A program made the translations under genes and the position numbers. Source: Manis javanica (lineage: Eukaryota; Chordata; Mammalia; Pholidota; Manidae). Taken from it: 64,000 bases of DNA. The stretch spans positions 13,487,623 through 13,551,622 of the forward strand of contig NC_133165.1 of the NCBI RefSeq assembly GCF_040802235.1, in the 5' to 3' direction. The notes below the pieces were generated by a model. That model was not told the DNA's origin and searched no databases. It worked only from the letters and a program-made list of their open reading frames with translations. Below are positions 12,676 to 22,879 of the stretch, one piece after another; the stretch's first letter is position 1; every line of letters begins with the position of its first letter.

Positions 12676-12892
12676 TCTAGGGTTTCTCTATGTGAGCCTA
12701 TTGATATTCGCGACTGGCTGGCTCTTCACTGTGGGACATTCCAGCACATTCTATGAAGTTCAGCAGCAGGTGCTAGCCGCTGGAGACAATAGCATTCCTC
12801 TCTGTTTGTGACGATCAAAATGTCTCTAGACATTACCAAACATCTTTGGGAGGCAAAAGCACCCTCTCTCGAGAACACTAATCTGAAAACTT
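12676..12892 (+). repeat. MER20-type hAT DNA transposon
   Basis: Matches in order 'gtttctctatgtgagcctat', 'ttcagcagcaggtgctagcc', 'aatgtctctagacattacca' and 'gagaacactaatct', the plan of the MER20 element. Its right end abuts the CpG-rich coding-like patch at 12,895. Confidence 0.7.
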
Positions 12893-12894
12893 TT

Positions 12895-13090
12895 GATAAA
12901 GGTCTACGCGAGGTATCCGTGCTTTCGTGCTGGGCACGTACACGTGTGTAATGTCATACTTCTCTTCAGTGCTCACATTTTTTGCTTCCTTGATGATCAG
13001 CGAGGTCTCGGCATAGCCCAGGAGAGGTGTCCAGGTGGGCCTGATCACATCCATGTTAACCCCTGAGGGTTTCTGTCTAGAACACGTGTC
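12895..13090 (-). pseudogene. Coding-like remnant of an unrecognised protein
   Basis: On the minus strand a frame is open from a TAG at about 13,090 down to a TAG at about 12,878. It reads naturally through PTWTPLLGYAETSL and EEKYDITHVYVPSTKARIP. Codons are GC-rich at third positions and the patch has about nine CpGs, unlike the surrounding DNA. The frame opens right after an AG preceded by 'gaatttt' and could end at a GTAGAC, so an exon is possible. A processed-pseudogene fragment is equally possible, or a chance open frame. I do not recognise the protein. It is truncated where the MER20 element begins. Confidence 0.35.
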
Positions 13091-13242
13091 CTAAAATTCA
13101 GGTCCAGCTGCAACTTAGTTTGAATTATCAACTCAGCATTGAGTCAAAGTGCATCCCTATATGACTGTGAAAGGCAAGTCAGTGGATACTGAACTGACAG
13201 GAGGTGTGATGACTGACAACATCAGATTTATATAAGATTAAA

Positions 13243-13290
13243 AAGGCAGTATGGCCTAGTGGCTAAGAGCCTAGACTCTCCTCAGAGAGA
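13243..13290 (+). repeat. MIR 5'-end fragment
   Basis: 'cagtatggcctagtggctaa' and 'gagcctagactct' match the MIR start. Confidence 0.55.
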
Positions 13291-15150
13291 ATAGGATCGT
13301 AGAAAAACCCCCTCAACCACTCTCTCCTTTTTCAGCAGGTGAGAGAATTAAGGTAGTGTCCAAGATGGGCCATTTCTATTGAAAAGGTAGGTAGACACAA
13401 TACCGGAAAACACTCTAGTGACATAATCCAAGAGAATCTCTATGAAATTCTAGGCTGGAAATTTCAGGTTAACCCAGCCTCTCCAGCCATGATGTATCTT
13501 AATAAATGATGCTATTTGCTGGGAAAGAGAGATCAAAGGAAAATCAAGTATAAGCAGATATGTGCTGGTAAATGTTTAACAGAGGCTGATTTTGTGGTGC
13601 GTACACTCTCACCATGACCAATTTCAACACTGATGTTGTGCGGACATGTCACCAAAAGCACGGCCGCCGAAAGAGTTGCACACGATTGGGTCTCCTGAGT
13701 CACTAGGTTCAGGCTCCGGCACACCACGGGGGCTGCAGCATACATGTCTGAGCTGGCTCAGCGTCTTGTTCTGCTTTACCTGCTCAAAACTGATACCCCG
13801 AAGACAGACTGTTTGGAGGCGAGTAGGTTTCAGAAACAGTGATCCACCCGCCTCCATGCCATTTCAAAATCTTTTCATTTGGTCTCCCTTATCTTTTAAT
13901 CTGCAGAATAACTTAGCCACCTTTATCTGTGAAATTTCTGGGGATGTTATTATCTGGCACAGAGTGACTAGAAACATTAGGGCTTGGCAAATATTTATTT
14001 TAGATAAGTTTAGATAAGTTTAGATAAAATATAAAACATATTTATATTAAGTGCGTTATACACCTAAAACACTGAAACCTATACATACACCCATACATGG
14101 GATGTTGCCTTCTGAATCACGATTAGGACTTGCCTCTGAGTACTACGTGGTATACCCAGCCTCACGGAGAGACAAGTAACTGAGATGACCTGCAAAGTTA
14201 CAGGATTCCAGTTCTGTAATTACATGGGGATGTAATGCCACAAAGCTTCAGCTCTGTAGAAGGTCATCCTATGTCATGCAAGCGCTGAAGAAAAGATGGA
14301 GAGATGTGTGGATCCTTATATTTATAAGCACATGTAAACATCAGGGAGAGATTTGCCCTGAAAATTTTTTACAGAACCAAAGATTTTCGTAGCAATATTT
14401 GGAAGGCTATGTAGAGTGCAGTTTGAAGAATTGGAAATGACTGGAACAAGTGAGAAGGGACAATGTATGAACACACTGGCACAAGTGACCAAAAAGCTCA
14501 GGATTCTCCAGAGCCTATACGGCGCTTAGAGATCAGTGAAACTGAAGCAGAAAGGAGAAAACTACGTGCTGGCACTGAAGGCTTAAGAAAATGATGTGAG
14601 GCTCCAGCGCAGCAAGCTGAGGTCAGCCCACCTGAAAAGGGTCAATTTCCAACCCCCACCCAAGGGCTCCTCAGAGTGCGTGAGCCCTCAGGCCTGTATT
14701 AAATGGGGTGAAGTGCACACAAGACCGCTGTGAACACCCAGGCCCTGCTGGCCTGGAACGGGACCACAGGGCTGACATATAAGTATAAGAGGTAATCCAC
14801 TATTGCTCAACCTTAGGGAAATCCGGATTTCACTGTCTGAAAGAAACTGAGAAATACCATCTGATCCTACTGAAGACATGGCTGAAGTTAAGAGCTAATG
14901 TATTGCACTCAGTCCTATTGATATGCTAATGTCTATGGGTTTGTCTAAGTCCCCAGTGAGTCTGTGCCATGTAATAACATCGCTGGACATTCCAGAGATA
15001 AAGCTGGGAGTGGCTGGACCATTTGTCAGAGTGCACAGTGCAACCCAGTGTAAGGAAGATAAAGACTTTTTTCCCCACTAAGGAAAATAAGGAAAAAATA
15101 TTTACGTTACAAACCTAAAATTAAAAATACATTTTATTGCAACTTAATAT

Positions 15151-15151
<1 letters not shown>
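13291..15151. other. Unassigned intergenic DNA with a CpG-rich patch
   Basis: 13,640-13,850 carries roughly ten CpGs in 200 bp, and 77- and 123-codon open frames run through it on opposite strands. Neither frame is recognised. An 11-bp unit (tttagataagt) is repeated nearly three times at about 13,996-14,028. The rest shows nothing I can assign. Confidence 0.5.

Positions 15152-15193
<42 letters not shown>
15152..15193. repeat. (CA)n microsatellite
   Basis: An uninterrupted run of about 20 CA units. Confidence 0.95.
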
Positions 15194-15197
<4 letters not shown>

Positions 15198-15729
15198 TGT
15201 AGCAAAAGTTTTACAGAACAAACTTACTTTTTTCTGATCTATTCTAAAAACACTGGTCTTATCCACTTCGTTGATTTCAGGATCCATAAACTGCTATATA
15301 AAACTAGCGCTTCAAGATGAACTGGTCCTAAGGCTAAATATTTCTGTATCAGAGAAGGTTAGAGACCCAAAGAGAAAGACTTTGAAAGGGCCAGGAACCC
15401 AGTACATCAACACTGGAAATGGGGAAAAAGCAGCAGGAAGAATGATTGTAGAGAGCAGAGGGGTGGATGGTGTAATGGCCCCCAGAGGAAGAGGCACTTT
15501 GAGAAAAGAACAGAGATTATTAAAATGGGTTTAAAGAAAGTTTTGGCATATTACTAGAACTTGAAAGCCACCCTTCTAGAGAATAATAAGGAGTAAAGTT
15601 TCATATTATTCTTTATTGCTTTTCAAATTAGGTATTTTGACACTGTAAAAATCAATTTACTGGGCCACAACCTGTGTGTTTAAAAATAGGCTAGAATAGA
15701 AAAGACCGTATCACGTGTATTGCATGTAA
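15194..15729. other. Unassigned intergenic DNA
   Basis: An 87-codon open frame at 15,271-15,534 is not recognised, and neither is any repeat. Confidence 0.45.
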
Positions 15730-15877
15730 TATTTTGCAAAATCTTCCTATGTTGATAGACAGTGACTGTACTGGTGGGGGTGAGGACTCAATAATATGGG
15801 TAACTGTTGAACCACTGTGTTGTGTACTTGAAACCAATATAAGATTGTATATCAACTATACTTCAATAAAAGAAAAT
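15730..15877 (+). mobile_element. L1 3' UTR end, first of two in tandem
   Basis: 'tcttcctatgttgatagaca', 'gtgttgtgtacttgaaacca' and 'gtatatcaactatacttcaa' followed by taaaag are the terminal L1 3' UTR signature with its tail. Confidence 0.8.
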
Positions 15878-15894
15878 GAAGCAAAACAAAACAA

Positions 15895-16175
15895 AATGAA
15901 CAAAATAGTAGAAGACTCACAGGCACTGAGTAGTGACTGGTGGTTACTAGGGGGAGGTGTTGGGGTGAGTGGGTGGAGAGGCTGAGAGAGATAAAGGGGC
16001 ATAAAAATCTCACAGAGATGCTAATACAGCATAGAGAATATGGCCAGTGATTCTTTAACATCTTCCTATGCTGACAGATAGTAACCACACTAGAGAGGGT
16101 AAGTATTTAATAATACTGTGTTGCATACTTGAAACCAAGATTTTATATCAATGACACTTCAATAAAAAAATTTTT
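15895..16175 (+). mobile_element. L1 3' UTR end, second in tandem
   Basis: A longer piece of the same 3' UTR. It begins with 'aaaatagtagaagactcaca' and 'gtggttactagggggaggtg' and ends 'tgacacttcaataaaaaaat'. It repeats the terminal segment of the preceding copy with many differences, so it is a separate old insertion or a tandem derivative. Confidence 0.8.
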
Positions 16176-16299
16176 ATATTAGTTACATGTGCATAGGCTT
16201 GTGCGGGTGTTTGCAAGTGCCCCACACTATAGTGTAAAATGAATTCTCCATGGAGGACTGGAGTCAAGTGTGAAAGCCATTGCCCTTGAACATTTATCC

Positions 16300-16800
16300 T
16301 GAGACACAGAGCATTATTTATAACCTAAAAAAAAAAAAAAAGGCAAAACTGAGCATCCTGAGACAGGAAAAGTGGATAAACTTTGGTTTGTGCATGTCAT
16401 GGAATTCCAGACTGCATTAAAAATGAATATACTACAGCTATATGAAACATGGATAAGACTCACACATAATGTCAGAGAAAATGGCTCACAGTAGTGCAAT
16501 ACAGAATTATTCCACTTATACAAAGTTCCAAAATAGTCAAATAAAGAACATATGGCTTGGAGATACACACAGATACAAGAAAACTCTAAATAAAAGCAAA
16601 TGAGTGATAAATACATCAGAAGGGTGATTACATCTTGTGGGAGGAAAGGACACATAGCGTGTTCAGAGAACTTAGCTGATGTGGTGTGTATGTGTTTGTT
16701 TTCTCTTATACTTTAAACCACATATATGGGTTTTATGCACTCTTTGTATGTATATTTCAGAATAAAATGTTTTATAATGAAATTACTGCAGTTGGAACAA
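16300..16800 (+). mobile_element. Old L1M 3' end
   Basis: 'ctgcattaaaaatgaatata', 'aacatggataagactcacac' and 'ttccacttatacaaagttcc' through 'ttcagaataaaatg' follow the ORF2 end and 3' UTR of old L1 elements. No intact frame. The A15 run at 16,327-16,341 is part of the region. Confidence 0.7.
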
Positions 16801-17133
16801 CACCATTTAATTATTAATAAAAAACTATTAGTTCTGAGTATTTAATATTTATTTTATATAAAAAATATTAAAGAATCCCTCAAAATATGAAGATATCTTC
16901 AGTTAATTCGGGGTGGGATGTAGTTCTGGTTGTATACCCATATCATCTACAGATAATAATTTTGTTTCCTCCTTTTTGCTAAAGTCTTTTATTGTGTTAT
17001 GTCAAATTGCTTTGCCCAGAAATTTCAGAAAAATTAAAAACAAAAGCACTATTTTCTTTTATCCTACCTTGTAAAAGAAATTGAGTGTAATGTAGGTTAT
17101 TACTTGAGGAAAATGTTATTAATGGTAAGATAG
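16801..17133. other. Unassigned AT-rich DNA
   Basis: Nothing recognised. Confidence 0.5.
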
Positions 17134-17515
17134 TGTAGGCTGGATTGTGTCTCTCTGAAGTTCAGGTGTTGAAGTCCCACCCCCAGTACCTCAGAATGTG
17201 ACCGTATTTGAAGATGGGGACATTGAAGAGGTAATTAAGGTAAAATGAGGTCTGAGGGTGGGCCCTAGTCCAGTATCGCTGGTGTCCTTAGAAGAGGAAA
17301 TTGGAACGCAGACGTGCACACATACAGAGCCAAGTGAAGACACAGTTAAGAGGACAGCCATCTGTGAACCAAGGAGAAGGGCCTCAGGAGAAACCAGCCC
17401 TGCCAGCACCTTGATCTTGGACTTGCTTACAGACACTAGAACTGTGGGAAAATAAATTTCTGTTGCTTAAGTCACTCAGTCTGTAGCATTTTTTTATGGC
17501 AGCCAAGCAAACTAA
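17134..17515 (+). mobile_element. Solo LTR, MaLR/MLT1 family
   Basis: Starts with TG. It follows the MLT1A plan: 'gtacctcagaatgtgaccgt', 'gatgaggt'-type text, 'gggtgggccctagtccag', 'ctggtgtccttagaagagga', 'aataaatttctgttgcttaa' and 'tatggcagccaagcaaacta'. GATAG occurs on both sides (17,129-17,133 and 17,516-17,520), a candidate 5-bp target duplication. The AATAAA is the LTR's own polyadenylation signal. Confidence 0.85.
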
Positions 17516-17539
17516 GATAGTTGGTATATCCTTATAGTC

Positions 17540-17700
17540 AGAAAAATCTAGGCTTGAAATCTGGGTCCAGCACAAACTAGCTCTGTGACCTTAGCCATGC
17601 TACTTGAGCTCACCAGTAACTGAGTTTTAAAGGACTGATAATAAGAATACTTACCTAAAGGAAGTAATGAGAAAATACCTGAAGTTCTCTTAGTTAACTA
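17540..17700 (+). repeat. MIR SINE
   Basis: 'ggcttgaaatctgggtccag', 'ctagctctgtgaccttagcc' and 'gataataagaatacttacct' follow MIR. Confidence 0.75.
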
Positions 17701-19399
17701 TTATTTAAAGTTGTTGAATTTCTAATGCTATTTCAACACGTCTCAAAATACATAAAAATATTCCTATTATGAGGTTCAGTAATTATACCCAGTAGGAAAA
17801 CAGTGCAAAGATACACACCATAAGATATTGGACACACTGTGGTTTATATTAACATAGAGTAGAAATAATGCAGGTATTTTAAAATGGAAAAATAGTAAAT
17901 TATGCTGTAACTATAGACAGCATAGTTTTGTAGTTATTAAAAAACACTAGGATAACCTTTATTATACATTGACAAGAAAACCTTTTTATTACAGTTTGAC
18001 CTTCACAAAATAAAATAGACCTAGAAAAAGGACTAAAAGAAAACAGAGTATGCCAGGAGAATATTAGGGACTGTTTTTCCCTAAAAATGTAATGGGTGGG
18101 ATTTTCCCCCCTATTTCACATTTCTTCTCTATTCTCCAGGGTTCATGCAATGAATACAAACTCCTATAATGTTGAAACATTAAAAAAAAATTACTATTAC
18201 TGAAGCATTTCTCTTTTTATATATGTACATACAGATATGGATATATCTTTCTATCTAATCTGTTTTAAAAGGAAACTCAGTGATGAGAACAAAATTCCCA
18301 ATAAAAGCAACAACAACTGTCTTTATGCCCTTCCCACATTTGGAAATGTGAGCTCTCCACAGACAAGCTGTATATCTTTAATAATTTCTTTTAAATCGCA
18401 CAGGACTCAGCTCAGTGAAATATACAGAGTGGTTGTTAATAAGTGATTGAATATATGGATACAAATATGACTCAACACAAAATGAACAAGTATTTGTGGT
18501 ATAGACCTGATAGAGTCCTAGTGTAAAGGATTCTTACAGCTTGTGTGTCACAGGGAGCTATTACTCCAAAGGCGCATGTTTAGAAAAGGGGTAGATTATG
18601 CATTCATCCTTCAGTCTTTTTAGATTGAAACAGGCCTGTTCTAATAGAAATAAAAATATTTTTTAATATTTCTGTAAGGTTTATAATTCAATGCAGAATA
18701 TATGTGCACAGATATGAACTTTTTCAACTGTGGAACTTTAAAATGGCTACTTAAGACAGAAATCAATCACTGAAATTTTCTGTCACTAACACATTATGCA
18801 GTGATAGCGAAGTAAAGAAGAAGAGAAAAATAAAACTTGAAACAAACTACAATTTTAAGAGACTGGCAGCATGCAGGATATGAATTTTTAAATTAAACTG
18901 ATAATAATGACCAACATGCTCTGCCTTCCTTCAGTTGATGACAATGTCATTCTAAAGAGGTCAGAAAAAAAATGGAATAAATTCCTCTGTAGATTAGATT
19001 TTCTTTGCCTCATGGTCACAGATTTACCTAGTTTGTACACAAACAAACAAATGCCACGAAGAACAAGAAGAATTAAGTAAACATATATGGTAGATTTGTA
19101 CTCTTTCCTACCACTGAAGAACAGTTCAGATTACTAAGCAACCAGTGTCTTAAACAGGACAATAGATGATATGGGGAATTCAAAACCAATTTAAAAATGA
19201 TGGATTCTTGATTCTGATGCATATCTTTACTGCATTGGTTAGAAGTTGAAGTCAATGTCTAAAAAATAATAATATTACTGTTGAATTGGCAGATATCAAA
19301 ATTTTGATCCACAATTTCTTGAAAAAGAACCCTCATGTATCACTAGTGTTAAGTATAAACTCATAGCATTAAATCTCGGTGACATAATCTGTTCAATTT
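17701..19399. other. Unassigned AT-rich intergenic DNA
   Basis: No gene or repeat recognised over 1.7 kb. Confidence 0.5.
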
Positions 19400-20250
19400 A
19401 AAATGCACACAGCGTTTGATAGCAATTCTACGTATTTTGTGTACAGATACAAATGCATGTGTGAAATTATATACACACATAAACACACATGAATATTTAT
19501 GACAGCAGTGTTATAGTCTGAATATGTCCCTGTCAAATCCATATGTTAAAACCTATCCCTCAATACGATGGTATCTGGGGTGGGGCATTGAGGAACGATT
19601 AGGTCATGAAGATAGAGCTGTCACGAAAGGGACTCTGTCCTTATAAAAGAAGCCAGAGAGAGCTCCCTTGCCCTTTCTGCACATGAGGATATACAAATAC
19701 TGCAATCCAAAAAGAGGCCCTGATCCAGTCATGTGGAGACCCTGATCTCTAACTTCCAGTCTGAGAAACTGTAAGAAATAAATTTCTGTTATCTATAAGC
19801 TTCTCAGACTATGGTATTTTGTTATAGCTGCCCAAATGAACCGAAACAAGCAATTTTATAATAAAGTATTGAAAACCACTGAAATACCTGTTATTCAGCA
19901 TTAATTAATACAGTATAGCAGCTCCTTTCAGTGGGACACCATGCAGTCATAAGAAGGGTGAGGGACCTCTATGTATTATTACAGATGTAAGATATATTAA
20001 AAAAGGATGGAAGCAGAATCTCCAATTTGTACAAATAAAAAGAATATGGATGCTCACCTGGACTCTGTGAATACCTCTAAAGTTATGCAAGAAACTGGTA
20101 ATAAGAGGATTCCCTGGAGAGAGGAACAGACCAGGGGCGAGCAGAAGCAGAATGGGGGGAGAAGTTTGTTACTCACTGAAAGCTCTTTGGTAATTGTGAC
20201 TTCATATCATATGCACATATTACCCATTCAAAAACTAAATAAAGTTTATA
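19400..20250 (+). mobile_element. Old L1M 3' end split by an MLT1 LTR
   Basis: The left part (about 19,400-19,508: 'gatacaaatgcatgtgtgaa', 'atatttatgacagcag') and the right part (19,849-20,250: 'agcaattttataataaagta', 'accatgcagtcataagaagg', 'cacatattacccattcaaaa') join into one old L1 3' end once the LTR is removed. The 93-codon open frame on the right part is decayed L1 sequence. Confidence 0.75.
19509..19848 (+). mobile_element. Solo LTR, MaLR/MLT1 family, inside an L1M
   Basis: Begins TGTTATAGTCTGAATATG and ends with CCGAAACA, that is TG...CA. The body matches MLT1 ('cgattaggtcatgaagatag', 'ccttataaaagaagccagag', 'agaaataaatttctgttatc'). The flanks AGCAG (19,504-19,508) and AGCAA (19,849-19,853) are a 4/5 target duplication. 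Confidence 0.85.
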
Positions 20251-20766
20251 CATCACTGAAGTTCTTAGTGATTATCCTATTTTTGTAGTACAAAATAGAG
20301 ATCAGATCTGTTTTGATAATTTATATGGCATAGGATATAAACACTGTAGGAAAGAATACCTGAAGAAATACTTCATTTCAGCAAAATTTTTTGGCACATA
20401 TGTGATAGATTCTTTACATACTAAGAATGCTAGAGAAGCAGTAGATCTTCATGGGGAGCTATGAATATTCCAGGAAGTGAGATAACACAAAAGAAGGGAC
20501 AGCTCTCTATTAAGGATTTCTTAGTAGCCTACTACATGTCTACTATGGGAAATAGGCTACTCTTTATTACTATAGAACTTGAACTATCCATCACATATTT
20601 TTTAAAGTATTTAATTTTTTCATCCACAAGTTATTAATTCTAAATGACTGCATAAATGGAAGCATATTTATTATTTTTATATCTTCTCCCTTCTCTTTAC
20701 CAAATATTGATAAACATAAGATTTATCATCATGATGTGATATAAGAGCTTATGTTAAATAAGATCA
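20251..20766. other. Unassigned AT-rich DNA
   Basis: Nothing recognised. Confidence 0.5.
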
Positions 20767-21766
20767 AAATGTAATAAGACCAGAGGACTAAAGATGGCAG
20801 TGTGAGAGGTGAGACGGAGGCTTCCTCCTAAAATCACATATAAAATGAAAATATAATTAATACAACTAATCCTGAGAGAGCAACAGGAAAGAGGACTGCG
20901 CCAGACTGCATACACCTGGAGAAAAGAGCAGACCTCACGGAACAGGGTAAAGTACCAAAGCTGTGGTCCGGCGAGACCCAAGCCCTTCCCCCACCCCAGC
21001 TCACTGGCACAAGGAAGAGAAACTGAGCAGGGAGAGAGTGGAGGCCTGGGACTGCTGAATACCTAACTCCAGAGATCTGCTCTGGGAGCACAAACATACA
21101 TTTCATGGTGCTTTCATGATACTCTCCTGACTAGGGTAATGTAAAGCTAAGACGGGCAGAATTCCTGGAGAGACTGAGATTGTAGCCACTTGTGGAAAGC
21201 AGCGATCCATATCCGGCTGCTCTGGGACAAAAGAAAGGTGAGCAGTCTGAGAGACTTCCTAATAAGGAAGCCCTTAGCAAGAGGGTTGCTAAAGGGGCAA
21301 GGATTGCACAGAGCTTACTGCTCAGGAGAAAGGATAAGTAGAAAAAATTGTCCGGGTGCACTCTGCCTAGCAGGTTGGGAGCTTTCACGATTTACAGGTG
21401 CCCCAGGTCCCTGGCTGGCTACACAGGTCCAAGGACCCCCTCCATGATTTGCAGCCTATTGCTCCTTTCTCCCAGCGAGCCCCACCTGGCTCGAAAACCA
21501 GCAAACCCTACTCTTAACTGTTAGGCCATCCAGAGGGAAGAGCTGTCTACAGCAACTACAAATGCAAAGCACAGAGGCTTATACCTGTGTGCTCGGCCAA
21601 CTGGTTCAGGCAGTGCAGACAGGTATAGCAGCCGGGAAGCAGGAAAACAGCCCTTTCCTCCCCACAGGCACCAATACCACTCCCCTGTGACCCCCGACAT
21701 TGCTTCATGGGCTGAGCAACTCCAAAGATTAGAACTTCTGGACACTAGAGGGCGCCACATAAAAAT

Positions 21767-22600
21767 ATGAAATGCCAAGGGAACTTGGTTCAAAAGAAAA
21801 TTATTAATAAAATTCCTGAGAAAGATGACATGGACCTCATGACTATTTCTGAAAGGGAGTTCAAAATAAAAATCATTAACATGCTCATTGAGGTATGGAA
21901 AGATATTCAAGAACTCAGGAATGAATTCTGGTCAGAGATCCAATCATTGAAGATCACAATGGAGGGTATTAAAAGCAGCTTAGATATGGTGGAGGAGACG
22001 ATAAATGAAAGAGAAACTAGAGAACAGGAATACAAAAAAGCTGACACACAGAGAGAAAAATGCATCTCTAAGAATGAAAGAATATTGAGAGAACCAATCC
22101 AAACAGAACAATATCTGCATTATAGGGGTACCAGAAGAAGAAGAGAAAGAAAAAGGGATAGAAAGTGTCTTTGAGGAGATAATTGCTGAAAGCTTCCCCA
22201 ATCTGGGGAAGGAGATAGTCTCTCAGGCCATGGAGGTGAACAGATCTCCCAACACAAGGGACCCAAGGAAGAAAACACCAAGACATATAGTAAATAAAAT
22301 GGCAAAGATCAAGGATAAGGACAGACTACAAAAGGCAGCCAGAGACAGAAATAAGATCACATACAAAGGAAAGCCCATCAGGCTATCATCAGACTTCTCA
22401 GCAGAAACCTTATAGGCCAGAAGTGAGTGGCATGATGTATTTAATGCAATGAAGCAGAAGGGCCTCAAACCAAGATTACTTTATCAGGCAAGATTGTCAT
22501 TTAAATTTGAAGGCAGGATTAAACAGTTTCCAGATAAGCAAAAGCTGAGAGAATTTATCTCCCACACCATCTCTACAGTAAATTTTGGAGGGACAGCTAT
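21767..22600 (+). pseudogene. L1 ORF1 (RNA-binding chaperone), broken
   Basis: ORF1p is the trimeric nucleic-acid chaperone of L1 that packages its own RNA. The start (MKCQGNLVQKK) aligns with the start of ORF1 in the inverted L1 at 37,134. The first 135 codons cover the N-terminus and a heptad-rich coiled coil (LIEVWKDIQELRNEFWSEIQ). A frameshift near 22,130 moves the RRM and C-terminal domain into another frame (MEVNRSPNTRDPRKKTPRHI, about 22,230-22,415). There a TAG at 22,413-22,415 ends it early; decayed C-terminal sequence continues to about 22,600. The product would be non-functional. Confidence 0.85.
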
Positions 22601-22879
22601 AGATGGAAGTGTTCCTAAGGTTTAATAGCTGTCACCAGAGGTAATAAAACCACACTAAAGAAAGTAGAAGAGCTAATTACTAAGGAAATGCAAAATTAAA
22701 TTAACTATCCCCAAAGTAATCAAGGAATAGACAAAGAGTAGAGAAATGATATATAATATATAAAGAATGGAGCAGGAAGAAAAAGGAGGAGAAAAAGAAG
22801 AAAACCTTTAGATTGTGTTTGTAATAGCATATTAAGTGAGTTAAGTTAGACTCTTAGTAAGGAAGTTAACCTTCAACCT

